From: Ciona intestinalis
Taxonomy: Eukaryota > Chordata > Ascidiacea > Phlebobranchia > Cionidae
Assembly: GCF_000224145.3 (NCBI RefSeq)
Contig: NC_020167.2
Span: forward strand, 363,644-427,643
DNA length: 64,000 bases
Direction of reading: 5' to 3'
Below, one piece after another: positions 23,224-35,972 of this stretch. The notes beneath the pieces are model-generated. The model worked only from the letters and a program-made list of their open reading frames with translations, was not told the DNA's origin and made no database searches. How positions within the stretch are numbered: the stretch's first letter is position 1; every line of letters begins with the position of its first letter. Both the position numbers and the translations under genes were made by a program.

Positions 23224-26200
23224 GCGTGGTTGGAATCTGTTGATGTTGGATTCCTTACAGAGACAGAGAGGGACATGATCTTGGATGTTTTGAAGCGAGA
23301 TGAAAAGCTTCGACTTCAGGAACAACAGAGAGTGATGTATTTATTTAATTATGTTTATTATGGTTATATAGTAGGTTGAGGTAAGGCGGACTATGTTTTC
23401 ATTCTATTTTATTGTCCCATTTCTTAGTAAACAAAGAATGTTTACAGAATTATATAATCATATCCTTCAACCTGTTAATCAGCGCTGTTAATAAAAAAAA
23501 GAATTAGGAAATACTGGTGAACAATATAGGCGTGTGGAGCACCCCTGTAGATTTTTAAATGTGCTACTTTTATTTAATAAATAACCCAGGATTGTAAAAG
23601 TTGTAAATAGAAACGGTTGTTAGATAGAAACGGTTGTTAAAGCTGCGATCTAATGTTTTATGTTCGTCGCGTGTTTGTAATTATCAGCTAACGAATTCGC
23701 TCGAGTAACAAACATTGCCGTGCTGCAATTTGGTCATTTTGCGCTTAATTGTTTTGTCACATGTCTTATTGCAACATAACTATGACGTTTCATTACGTAA
23801 CAATCAGGAGGAATGTGCCCACTGCCCAACGAACCACGAAATCGAAACATCATGAATGAGCGTCACATTTTTACGCTCTGCGCCGGCGTAGGAAATAAAG
23901 GAAGTCGCATGCGGTAGCATACAATTTAACACATAAGCAAAGCAATCGTTGTGAACTTATTCTCGTGAAAAATGATGTAATGAGACTCTGGTTCTCGTGC
24001 GGTGCCAACAAACGATGTTTTCTTGGCTTCTGTCCAGGCTCGGCCGGGAAGATGCTTTGTAATAATATATTACAATTTGCGTTGGTTCCAATTAACTGAT
24101 AGCGTCACTCCTCGCTTTTATATTTGCACCATTTAATATTTACATAAAAATATACCTGCATTCAGAGTTTAAACTATTCTTGGTTGCTGGCTTAAAATAA
24201 TTATGTCAGGATTTAAACAATTATACGAAATATAGAAGCACATAAACCACAATTGTTTTCTAAAATTTTAATAGTTTATCAAATGCATTATGACGTAATC
24301 ATCGTTACATTTTTAATCCACGATAAATGTCATTTTAATAAATGTAATATCATTTTAAATTCACCGCATAAAGGTTCCTTGTGACATGGTTTGTGTCAAA
24401 ATTAGTATAGTGGGTGTTAGGAAAATGTATTTTTTTAAATATTAGCACGAACCGTTCCGTCAGTGTTCTCGCAGGGTAACCGATACAGATAATATAGAGC
24501 GCACGTTTATGTCGTCAATAGTTACTGAACTAAGAAACCAAAGAGTATATTGTATACCGAACGTAAGAGAGTTAATTTTAATATAAATAGGATTTATTTC
24601 TATTAAAAAAATCCGGACGTTTAGACAATCCGGACGGTGACATTATCACTGAAAAAGGGGTATTTTTACAATCCTGAAATAACCATCCCAAATTTGAAGG
24701 CATGTGCCAATTATTTTGTAATCAAAGATGTTAAAATTCGAAATATGAATATTGTCAACTACTGTTGCAAATCACATTCATTTAACGCCAACCACTATTG
24801 GTTAATCGGAAACAAAGAAATTATGGCACACTCAGCATTATTGTGTAATTAGACAATTACCGATGTACGAGGAAATAGTATTTATGACTTCATTATATGA
24901 AGTCACAAGCGAATAATGTAACAGTTTGTGTGTATGCCATACTCCCAGGCGATTGCGAATTTATTTTGGTTTTTATGTGCGGTATCCGTCTTACAGCACA
25001 CTACTATATATTGGTGTTTAGAATCTATGTTGTTAAGCGTGTAGCTATTTGTGTGTTTTACTGCATTACTTGTAGAACTGGTAATCTCTTACATATTTAG
25101 GCCTACTAAGTGTATATATTCTGTTTAAAAAATATTTTGTAATCAATAAAATTGTAATGTACACTTCATTAAGGAAATTGAAAAAAGAACTTCGTGGGAT
25201 TAAACGAAAAGGCGCAAAAAATGTTGAAGTGAATTACCCAACTAACATATGTGAACGTTGTAAAATGAAAACGGGTTTCATTGTCAATAAAGCGCAGAAC
25301 TGCCCAGTTTGTAAACACAAGGTACAGTAGGAATGTAGGATCATTATATGGTTTATTTGTACAATGTCGTAATACATTGAATAAGTGGAGTTTTAAACTT
25401 GGTATGACATTATGACTGTAGCATTATATATAAACCAATTTTAAATGGATTTTATAGTATACATATTATGTAGCATTCTAGCATAGTAATTTTTGGAGAA
25501 CATTTATTGTGATTTAGTTAACTGTTTTCCATACAGTAGTCAGTGATACCATTGTATCTTTGGTTTCACATCTGTCACAAATCGCAATAGTCTTTTTTAA
25601 TACAAAAATTATCTTCAAATCTTGTGTCCCAAGTATTAAGTTATGACATGATCAAAATCTATTGTAAAGACTGAACCGCAAATAATAAATGTTAAGTTCC
25701 AGGTCAATTTAAGCCTAAAACATTAAAAAAACACATGACAGAGATTAAAATAACATTAAACACAGTTAACTGTTAAATCTTGAATAAATGTATTGAATAT
25801 TAAAAATAGAATTCTTCTACCAGCATTGTTTTCCAATGTTGTAATTTTTATAATAACATTTTGCTTTTGTTTTCAGATATGTCAAGACTGTCGAATTGAA
25901 CATAAATCATTGTGGATGTGCTTGGTTTGTTTTGCTGAAGTGTAAGTTTAGTTGCTTCTATTTCATTTAAATCAACACTGTTCAGTTACTAAATATACAA
26001 CAATATACACACCGATTTATTGTAAAGCAAAAAAGTAACTTGAAGACTTGTTCTTAGGAAGATAAAAGCAGAGACGGGTGAATGGTTTTATGACATGATG
26101 AGAGCTGAGTTGAAGCAAATGTCAGAAGGAAGTATTTTGTTAAAACACGCCGTTGGAAAACCAAGACCAACTCAAAGTATGTTCAAATTGTCTTTACCCC

Positions 26201-29200
26201 ACTTTTATTCTGATTAGAACTTTAATATTGTTTAATTAAGTGATAAGACTGTCATTTTTATAAATTTTACAGTGGACATTAGGTTTGATATTAATTTGGT
26301 TGGTGTTTTAAATACAATGGATCTGCATGAAGCTTTGCAGCAGATTTTGCTTCCAACGTCTTTGAATTTCATGTATAATAAAATTAATATTTATTATGTG
26401 TTGTGTTGGTGAAGGCTAAAACTATAAACTCACAAGTCACCATAATCAGTTTAACAATGTTTTAAATATTATAGAAACAACAATGACATCGCGTGATAGA
26501 GTAGCACCCAGCATTACTTACACAGCTCCTTCCCAATCTTCTTCCAAACCCTACTCTGATTTATCTGGTAATTTTATCTCATGTTTAGGTTTTATAAAAT
26601 TAATCTATGCTTGTATGTAACAATTAAATTGGAGGGTTTGGCGATAGGTATTTTTTAAAAGTTTATTTCCATCATCCCTAGGAAAATCAAATATTGCAAA
26701 AAAATAAAAACCAATGTAATAATAAAATACTGGTGGCCACAACGCTACAGGTAAACCAAATCTAAGCTGCTGTTCAATATGAAGTCTAAAGGCCAAACTA
26801 ATATTTCTTGATTTACAGAATCGGATCTCACCAGCAGCTCTTCAAAACAAGGTATTAATTTTCCTAATCATAGAAGGGATACTAAGTTGTTTTTTACATT
26901 TTTATTTTTGTAGTTTCTCAAAGAACTTGTATTTCCAGATATTGTAAGAGTGGGAAGTTGTGAGAGTATTGGAAGCTCAACTGAGTCACATTCGCAAGCA
27001 TATTCAACCAGATCAAACAGACAAGGACCCGCTGAAACCGGTTTCATTAGTTCTCTGCGGTAAGTACCAAGTTTCAGAGTTAGGTATTTGTGTGAAACAA
27101 CATTGGTTTAGATCAACACGAAGCAAAGAATCTTATTTATCTGATTCTGAACAATCCACAACATCATCCATGTATAGCCCACTCCACTCCACACATGGTC
27201 CGCACTATTCATCTTTACCAAGGTATTTTTATATTATAACCATATACGAAAACCTACCCATAAGTTTTTTTTAGGTTCTTAATATTCATGGTTGTTACTT
27301 AATTAAAATAATTGTCATGCACACAGTTACATATTAATCAGCAGTTGCATAATATATAAAGTTACCACACATACTCTGCAGTATGAACTCCTGAATTGCC
27401 CCACCATGTGATTCAAAATCCTAGAAGTTGTTAATAAAGCAAACCTGTTAAGAATTGGCATCATATTATTTCTCTGTAATAATGAAACAGCATTGATAAT
27501 TATTTAAAGATCGCGACTTCCTCCACTTCCATACAATGATCCTGCAACATCATTGAGAAACAAAAGCAAATCGCAAACTCTTCCGATCACATCTCGACCT
27601 TCCGAACAAATAACTATTGTAAGAAGTTCCTCGATCAGTGATATTGCATCAGGTACAACATTTGTATGAATGTTTTATGTAATCAATTTTTAAGCAGGAG
27701 TTGCGAGTTACTAAATTAGGAGATGTCAAGGTTTGTATTGGGAAGAATAAATAAAGAAGACTAAACACTTTTGTGGGCAATAATAGAGGCATTGTTTTAG
27801 CATTGGCTAAGGGAGTCCTGTTTGTTTTTTTTAAATGATTTAAACTTTTATGGTATGTTAAGTTGTTTTATACAAATGGATAAAATCTTTTTTCTCCAGA
27901 AAAAGAAGATGCAGTGTCAAGCAAGGGAAATTCACAAATGAGAAAAAAATTTCGAAGTGCTGGAAAAAAGCTGATGTCCCAAAAATCTCTCAGTAAATCT
28001 GTGCCTTCATTGTTTGCTTATCATAAACGCTCCCGATCTTCAGTGAGTATTTTCTTCTGTTTAGCAAAATTTTTAGTTTATGTCAAATTAAAGCTCCCGT
28101 TTCAAAGTCAATAATTTAAAACCAACAATAAAAGCTGACATTTCTTGAGTTTAGCCCTAAGGCATAACAAGCAACTTGAGGTTTAAAAAGGCCTACTAAC
28201 GAAAAACCAATATTTGAATATAGGTAGGAATACTCAAATGTGGTCTAAAGTTACCAGCAAGGTTCAAAAATAATAATCAAAATCAAACTGCTTAATTAAA
28301 AGAAATCGCCCACACGACAATGCATAAGAATTCCCTTAAGAAAAGGTGTCACTAAACTTTGACAGTTTCTAAACTAGGCCTACTAAAAACATTATAGTAC
28401 AAAAAAGATTTTGCTATGTTTTTTGCTCATTTTAAAATTAGTTTTTAGTCTTTTTTACAATTTTTAAGTATGCATTATGTTTCTCTTCTGTACCATTTTC
28501 TGAGGAAAGAGTGGATCATTTGTGTTGATAATTTGGTTTAAAAATGATCTAAGTCAGTGCAGTTAGTTATGTAGCTAGGTTCAATTAATAATAAATTAAG
28601 TTAAGTGACAATTTTTCTTCTGGGAATTTCCATGCATTGTTGCACAGCCGATTGCAAATACAACAAGATGATTATTTCCTTAGTGAAAAGGTTTTTTTGA
28701 TATTTTTCTAATTTGATAGTTTTTATCACCATTTTTTCCAGTTGAACAAAAGCAGCCAAGAATGTGACATGGTGATTGAAGAAGAAGAATCAAACCATAA
28801 TTTAAATAAAAAATCATCACTTTCCACTTCTAATATCCAGGTAATCAAATAAACTGTTGCTGCCTGACATAATATCTACAACCCCTTCCTTGAAAAATTG
28901 TTTTTCACAAAGATACTTTGATGAAGGCAACCTTAATAGAATGTGGAAGTTTTAATTGAATTGTAAAACTTAACTTTATAGTTTTTCACTTACAGATATA
29001 TACAGTGGTTTCTTCAGCTACATTTGAAAGGTTCATATTCGTGTCCGCTGTGTTTTGTCCGATTTCTGTTTTAGCGATGCATGCTCAACATAGCTTATCT
29101 TATTTGTTTGTAACAAAACTTTTATGTTGTTGTTTTAGTTTTCACATAACACAATATTTAATTTTGTGTTAATTTTACTTTCTACATTTCTTGCATGTTT

Positions 29201-32200
29201 TATGTTGTAACTAATTTATATTTAAGTTTTTAATATTCATTATAAAAACACTTGTCTTGTCATATAGTTAAGGATAATATAAAATAAACCCGGCACCATG
29301 GCACAGTGTCTAGCGCGCCAATCTCTGACCCATAGGTTATGGGTTCCAGACTTGTCGCTGCTGTCGTCATAGGTATATATGTCATTGTGCAAGATACTTA
29401 ACGACAATTGCTGCAACCCAGTGGTCACTAATGTGTTGTCCAAGTTATTAGTCATATAGAAAAATAATCACTCACAAAGTTGCATATGTGGAAACTTGTA
29501 AGCTTGCATAAGATGTATGAAACAGAACACCTGTGTTATAACAATCTGCTATTTTCCGGCCACGCGAGAATAAATTAAGTTGCGTTCATTCATTGTTTAT
29601 TCATTGTTGGGTTCATTCATTGTTCATGCAGGATAACTCATCACATGGAAGCACACCACTGTCATGTTGTGGGGAAATTAATTTTGCACTCGAGTTTCAT
29701 TACAAGTAAGTTTTATTTAGTTTAAATTAGTGGTANNNNNNNNNNNNNNNNNNNNNNNNNNNNNNNNNNNNNNNNNNNNNNNNNNNNNNNNNNNNNNNNN
29801 NNNNNNNNNNNNNNNNNNNNNNNNNNNNNNNNNNNNNNNNNNNNNNNNNNNNNNNNNNNNGTAACTAATTTATATTTAAGTTTTAATATTCATTATAAAA
29901 ACACTTGTCTTGTCATATAGTTAAGGATAATATAAAATAAACCCGGCACCATGGCACAGTGTCTAGCGCGCCAATCTCTGACCCATAGGTTATGGGTTCC
30001 AGACTTGTCGCTGCTGTCGTCATAGGTATATATGTCATTGTGCAAGATACTTAACAACAATTGCTGCAACCCAGTGGTCACTAATGTGTTGTCCAAGTTG
30101 TTAGTCATATAGAAAAATAATCACTCACAAAGTTGCATATGTGGAAACTTGTAAGCTGGCATAAGATGTATGAAACAGAACACCTGTGTTACAACAATTT
30201 GCTATTTTCCGGCCACGCGAGAATAAATTAAGTTGCGTTCATACATTGTTGCGTTCATTCATTGCAGGATAACTCATCACATGGAAGCACACCACTGTCA
30301 TGTTGTGGGGAAATTAATTTTGCGCTCGAGTTTCATTACAAGTAAGGTTTTGTTTAGGTTTAAATTTAGTGGTAAAATTAAAATTATTTTGTTTGTAATT
30401 CATAATTTAGTGTGCATTAAAGAGAAGTATTTGTTTATTGTTGTTTATTCAACCAGGCGCAGTATTTTGACAATAAACATTGTTGAGTGCCGTAATCTCG
30501 TCAGTTTTCCGCATAAGAAATGTGATGCTTATGTCAAATGTTATCTCACTCCTGATCGAAGTGTGAAAAAGAAAACTTCAATAAAGAAAAACACTCTGTC
30601 TCCCAAATTTAACCAGGAGTTAAAGGTATCCGAACACTTTCAACTATAAACTGCAAATTATGTATGTTTTTAAGGAGCATACTCATTGAAGTTTGTATAT
30701 TGGTAAACAGTGTCAAAAGTAATCTAAAGTTACCAACAAACTTTAAAAATAAATCTGTCTCCAAAACATCACATTTTTAACAAAAACTATTTTTAATTTA
30801 AATGTATATATAGTCTTTTTCCCTTTCGAAATGGTACTATTTTTTCGAGATACCATCACTTATATTTGAACCAGTGATGCCACAGGTACTTATCTATTGA
30901 GCAATTTTTCTTGAAGCCAAATAGCCAATACATCATTTGCTATACATACCTGTATTCCATTGTCAGAGATAAGGTGGCTCACAAATATAAATGACAGTAA
31001 CTCAGTTCTCATTTAAAAAAGTTGAAAATGGCTATTTACTGAGACATTTTAATTTTAGTTTTCAAACATCACCATGGCTGAACTAAGCAGTAGAGTTTTA
31101 GAAATGTCAGTTTGGAATGCAGGAACTTTCGGCAAAAAGATTTTTATTGGTCATGTTCAAATTTCCCTGGATAATTGGAAATGGACAAACACACCACACT
31201 GGTATCCCCTGAAACCCAAGGTATGTTGAATTTATTTACATTGACTGAACTACTAAGGCTCTAAATAGCCTCTATCACTGTTTGTGTTTTAACAACTGTT
31301 GTTTTTCTGCTAGCTGTTTGTTGTTTTTAATAAATATGACTTCCCTGTTATAACATGACTTTTGCTTTGATTTTGATTTTCTTTTTTTGTTTTATAAATA
31401 CCGATCTTTGCTATTGTTTTATATTAGATAAACAAACAATTTTGTTATGTTTTTGTTGCAGGAACTATCAAAAGAGGACGCTCCTCATGCTCGACCTTAT
31501 AAAGGCGACTTACTGATGGAGGTTTGTTACAAACCACCTGCACCAATGCAAGCGTCAGGGCTGGTTATGGTTATGTTGAAACAAGCAAAGAATTTGGAAC
31601 CACTTCGCTCTTCTAGAGGAAATTTAAATGTTTATGCAAAAATGTAACTTTTATTATTGTTAGTACTAGAATTAATCATGCAGAAACCAAAGTGACTTAA
31701 AATGTGTGCAGGTTATATAATGGTCTTGTTTAATCTGTTTAGAACTGTTTTATTTTAAGTTTTTGCAACATTAGTTTGGTATAATTTATTGAATATGGAC
31801 ATTCTAAACGTAGAATCATGCATGTGTTCCAATCTCTAATAAATATCTTATACGATTTATCATATTAGTTATAAAATGACCCAAAAATTTAGGTGTATTC
31901 TTCCAATAAAAGAAGATTCAGTCACCAATGTTGTGGAGGGAAACAATCCAATCTGGAACAGCACTGTAAGACTTCCTTTAAGTGGAATAAATGTGGAGGA
32001 AAGCGCATTTAAGATCGGTATTTGGCACAAACCTAATGGAAGTGCAATACACCGTACAAACAATCACACTTTCCTTGGTGGGGCAATATTTTCTTCTGAA
32101 AAAGGTATGAATTTATTTCTTATTACTTTAATTATTGAAGTGTATTTCATCATTCTTTTAGTTTTATTTCAATGTTGCTACGATATGTGTTATAATTTTC

Positions 32201-32387
32201 AAACTGATCCGCTTGTATAAACTACAACACCAATGTTATTGCCTCTATTGTTTTCTTTGCTCAATGTGAGAATATTTATATATTTTTAGAACTTTCGACA
32301 GTGGAAGAAAGAACTATTTGGAGAACAATTTGTGATTCTCCGGGTCGTTGGATATCTGCCAATATTTGCTTGCGTGTTTTCCGTTAA
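23224..32387 (+). CDS. Synaptotagmin-like protein with Rab-binding zinc finger and tandem C2 domains (SYTL4/5 type)
   Basis: Slp proteins bind GTP-Rab27 through the N-terminal SHD and phospholipids or SNAREs through C-terminal C2 domains, to dock secretory granules. Here the SHD helix is split over 23224-23336 (VGFLTETERDMILDVLKRDE) and 25174-25321 (KLKKELRGIKRKGAKN). It encloses a FYVE-type zinc finger (CERC, CPVC, CQDC, CLVC) and the TGEWF signature. Linker exons follow: 25877-25941, 26058-26176, 26475-26577, 26819-26851, 26939-27059, 27112-27222, 27510-27652, 27900-28042, 28742-28840. C2A is built from an exon found twice (29632-29705 and 30268-30341), then 30457-30625 and 31059-31220. C2B lies in 31462-31643, 31893-32104 and 32290-32387. 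All joins stay in frame. The start exon is not found. The zinc finger favours SYTL4/5 (granuphilin-like) over SYTL1/2. A poly(A) signal lies at 32551. Confidence 0.9.
23337..25173. other. Large first visible intron of the SYTL gene
   Basis: About 1.8 kb without supported exons. Near 23371-23480 there is a fragment of the short-form MITE interior (TAGTAAACAAAGAATGTTTACAG). An open frame at 24637-24852 has no recognisable domain. Nothing else is assigned. Confidence 0.4.
29288..29610 (+). mobile_element. Near full-length tRNA-derived SINE (first copy)
   Basis: The tRNA-like head CACCATGGCACAGTGTCTAG with the B-box-like ATGGGTTCCAGACT is followed by the body CTTAACGACAATTGCTGC, CCCAGTGGTCACTAATG, AATCACTCACAAAGTTGC, and the 3' block TTTTCCGGCCACGCGAGAAT. 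It ends in GTTCATTCATTG. It lies in the intron just before the C2A exon. Confidence 0.8.
29940..30265 (+). mobile_element. Near full-length tRNA-derived SINE (duplicate copy)
   Basis: This is the same insertion as at 29288, carried along in the block duplication, with only a handful of base differences. It is not an independent insertion. Confidence 0.8.
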
Positions 32388-33154
32388 AAATATTATATCT
32401 GCTACAGTTTTTCCTTCTCTTTTAAATCTTTCAGCCTTCTTTTAACGCTAGTTTTGCTTTGACTTAATAGCAACTTTGTAACTGTTAAATAGTATTAGTA
32501 CTTCTAATTAAGTGATTACCTGATTTATTTATAACGCAGTATCCGCTGTAAATAAACAATATTTGCACAAAACATTTCGTTATATTTCGAACATGATTGT
32601 TGCAATTACTGTTTTTATGTTTTTTGTCCCATCTGCTTTTTTAAAAAGGGATGTCTAACATATAGTTCAGAATGGTATTTTGTAAACATAACAGTTTACG
32701 ACCCATTAGTGACCACTGGGTTAGAGCACTTGCCGTTAAGTGTTTTTTCTCTAAAGACACATACGCCCACAATGGTAGCAGCGTCGAGCATTGAACCCAT
32801 TACCTCTGGATTATAGGCAGGCGCTAACTACTATGCCACGCCGCCGGAATCACTAACAAAACGACAGTCGTTAAACCACCCTATGGTATGAAAAATGAAA
32901 TTGCAAATTAGGGGGCTTGGAAAAATACGAAGGCAACACGAGGCAGATTCCATTGTGCGTGGATTTGAAATGCGTAACAATGCGTTTATGACATAATGAT
33001 ATGTCAGTTATTTGATGATAAAGGTTGCTATAGCAACAAAACAGTGATTGGTTAAAATTTTGCAACATATTCTCCATTTTGAAAAACGGGTTTAGGATCC
33101 TAATATATTGCAACTACAGTATTTTAGGGAATTACATAAAAGGCTACAAAGAAA
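32388..33154. other. Intergenic stretch between the SYTL gene and the mucin-like gene
   Basis: It holds the SYTL 3' end (AATAAA at 32551), a reverse-orientation SINE (32698-32850), and no supported gene. An open frame of 80 residues on the minus strand (32871-33113) shows no domain and is probably chance. Confidence 0.5.
32698..32850 (-). mobile_element. SINE, reverse orientation, head and body only
   Basis: On the minus strand: the head GGCGTGGCATAGTAGTTAGC, the B-box-like AATGGGTTCAATGCTCG, then CACTTAACGGCAAGTGCTC and CCCAGTGGTCACTAATGG. The 3' half of the family consensus is missing. Confidence 0.75.
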
Positions 33155-34045
33155 ATGAATCTGATTCGAAACTCGGTAAGTATTTTACCTGAAGTAATAG
33201 TGTAGATAGCCTTTTATGGAAATCAACAATTGATTTATAGTTTAAGTATAAAATACTAGCGTGTCAGTGCTGTCCTTTAATATTATTATCACATCTGCCT
33301 TCATTACCATTTTATAATATTCCGTATGAACGTTTATTATGTGATATATGCCTCAGAAAGTATAGACTGGAAGCGTTATCGTAGTAGAAGTTATATTTAG
33401 TTTATCAATACCATTTACTGCTTACCTAGGGCACTCATGGCATAAAAAATACAACTTTAACCTTGAATCGACGGTGCTTAATGACACACAGCAATTATGA
33501 TAATGGGCTACACGGTTACCTTGCCATCACATGAACATGAGTAACTCTGGAGGCGAATGAAGCATCATGTATGATTTAAAAAGCCTGACTAGGCTGTTTA
33601 GTCACTTCTTTTCTCGGAACAATTCGTAACTAAACATACTTTACCGCGACCTTTTGTTATTTACAGATTTTTCTCTTGGTGATTGCGGCGCTACTATGCG
33701 TGTCCTGTTATGCTCAAACAACGGATTCGGGAGTCACTGATTCCGGTACAGATGACACTGCCACAGATGGTGACACAACCCCTGCCCCAACAGCTGCTCC
33801 AGCCACCAACCCACCTGCCACCGATCCGCCAACAACTGAAGATTCGGATAACTCAGCAGGCGAACCTGATGCTACAACTCCAAGCGGAGGTAAACAAATT
33901 GGTGGCCTTAATTATTTACTGTTATTCTACAAATCTTCAAAATATCAATCATTTTATTTTTATTTCAGCGGTCGTCCTCCATAAAGTTCCACTGACTATT
34001 GCAACCGTTACATTTGCAGCGATAGCATCTTACATTATAGCCTAA
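33155..34045 (+). CDS. Small secreted Thr/Pro-rich (mucin-like) protein, possibly GPI-anchored
   Basis: Three exons (33155-33175, 33667-33889, 33969-34045) encode about 106 residues. The N-terminus MNLIRNSIFLLVIAALLCVS is a clear signal peptide ending near CYAQ. The mature part is acidic and rich in Thr, Pro, Asp and Ala (PAPTAAPATNPPATDPPTT), a likely substrate for O-glycosylation. The C-terminus is a short hydrophobic stretch (VPLTIATVTFAAIASYIIA) with no basic cytosolic tail, preceded by small residues (PSGAVV). This suggests GPI anchoring, though a plain membrane anchor is possible. All splice sites are GT-AG and in frame, and AATAAA lies at 34101. I recognise no family. Confidence 0.75.
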
Positions 34046-35972
34046 ATGTTTGCTGATCTGTTTCAACGAATGACGAATTCTACAAAACTTGTAAAAGCTG
34101 AATAAATTTCCCCTTTTTGTTGCATTACTTGTTAAATTCTCTTTTTTAAAACGATCTTTCTGAAATACACATTACAAAAATAAATGACGTTTCAGCTAAT
34201 CCGACGTTTATATTCCTTAAAAAGCAAATCCGGTTCTATCACTGGAACATCTCAACATTCCTAATTGGCCCTCAACCTCTATCGTATTTATAAATTCCAA
34301 TCACTTGGTTGAGTAGAGAAAAAGTCGATGTTATTTAAAGAAACTTTATTCTCTCACAATAACCTTTCAGATGTAAAGAGTTTAAAGCTTTTGTGAAATT
34401 AACACGCAAACTAATTTAGGGCATTTCGTATCTTACTCATATTTCGTAAACTAGTCATGTTTTTATTTTCTTTTGGAAGTAAACATTTTACAGAGTTATA
34501 GGCGTTACCGTATCCTCACGGCTCTAAAAGGGCGTTGGTGATTGTTAAAACCAAGTTTAGTTTAGTATGACTGAATGAATAAACGAATGTGACATAACAC
34601 GAGGTGTTCTGTTTCGTACACCTCGTGTTAGCTTACGAGTAAGCCACGAATGTAACTGTGTGGGTGATCGTTTTTCTTGTTGATATATTTGTTTTTATTT
34701 ATGGCTAACAAGTTAACAACTTAGACTAGGAATGTACAACATGTAACCTGCAAAGCCAACAGAATATTTTTGCTTGAATTTATTTGATGTGAAAGTTAAT
34801 TATGTAGTAAGGTGGGGGAAGTTGGGACACCTTTTCATTCTATTTTCTCGTCCCATTTGGTAGAAAACAAAGAACAATAAAACTGTCACGACTCCCATAG
34901 ACTGTTATCAATTGTTTAAAACACGATCAAAATATTTGAATATTATGCGCTAAAGATGTCCCATCTTCCCCCATCCTACTATATAGCAGTTTTCTTTAGA
35001 AATTTATGCGTCTAAACTTTATATTTCTGCATGAAGATAACCCCCTTTTTAATATGCAAAAATATAACAAATGCAAAAATATACTATTGAGAACAAATGC
35101 AAAAATATACTATTGATACTTCATGCAAGCCTTTATGTTAAATAAGCATACGGCCAGTGGGTTCACCCAGTAATATTAATATCTGGCCTTTCTGTAATAA
35201 ATGTAACTTCCTGTAATGATTGCGGTTAAGTGGCCAAGGACGCATACACCCACAATAGTAGCAGCGAATATATTTTTAGGTGCTAACGATATCCCATCTT
35301 ATACCTCACAGTATCTTAGTAATTAGTGTTCTTGGTTGAATGTTATATATGCAATATTACCACTGAACTTTTTAACCCCAAGTGTTAAATTGAATGATGT
35401 AGATTTCCCGTAATCTGAAACTCGTGCCGGTTTAATCCTATCTGCTTGCTATCCGCGTGATGACGTCATATGTATAAGAATGTATGTAAGGTAGAGGATA
35501 GCTGGCTCGTGCATTTATGTTCATTACATGGACAAGTTAGGTTAAAACAACGTCTCTAATAACTTTAATTGAAAGATTTATATGTCGTGTTAAGAAAAGT
35601 TTATTCATGTACAGTTTATGCATAAAAGTAAACGCGGCTCTGTATATTTTCGAATGTCATCGCATTATTGTCGCATATTTTGTTAATGAACGATCAATGA
35701 GACATATCTATGTTTTGTAGCTATAACGCGGGAATGTGATTCATATTGTGACGAAGAAATTATTCATGTTAAATATTTCGACGTTTCCGTTTTTGAGTCA
35801 ATTCAAATGCAGTATACAAAGCAAGCTAATTGAAACCGTGCATCCGATTCAAGCAATTTGTAAGCTAATTGGATATGCGATGACAAACATAGTTTAGAAT
35901 ATTGGAACAAACTGTATCAAATTATAGAAAACAATACAACAGGATTTTGCAAATATAACTCTTTGAGTAAAT
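34046..35972. other. Repeat-bearing intergenic region upstream of the second SYTL gene
   Basis: Contents: a reverse-orientation SINE tail at 34565-34720 (CTCGTGTTAGCTTACGAGT), a short-form MITE at 34804-34983, and a second reverse SINE piece at 35145-35270 (CCCACAATAGTAGCAGCG). A short direct repeat of AAATGCAAAAATATACTATTGA lies near 35060-35115. No coding region is seen. The promoter of the second SYTL gene should lie in the right part. Confidence 0.5.
34804..34983. mobile_element. Short-form MITE
   Basis: The termini GTAAGGTGGGGGAAGTTGGG and CCCATCTTCCCCCATCCTAC enclose the same interior as the copy at 21134 (TTTGGTAGAAAACAAAGAAC, GTTTAAAACACGATCA). Confidence 0.85.

Larger units (their letters stand above)
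29207..30378 (+). repeat. Tandem duplication of an intron-exon block across an assembly gap
   Basis: The block 29207-29735 is repeated at 29861-30378 with few differences. It includes a whole SINE and the 74-base exon encoding the start of C2A, whose protein sequence is identical in both copies. A run of N at 29736-29860 sits between them. This may be two haplotypes placed in a row by the assembler, or a true exon duplication. Joining either single copy keeps the reading frame. Confidence 0.85.

Noticed and set aside
24637-25100. Two open frames of about 70 residues in the large SYTL intron
   Set aside because: No domain, no splice context in the SYTL frame, and strong AT bias.
28996-29030. 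A short possible SYTL exon ending TTTGAAAG|GTTC
   Set aside because: Including it puts the following C2A exon out of frame; skipping it gives a consistent protein.
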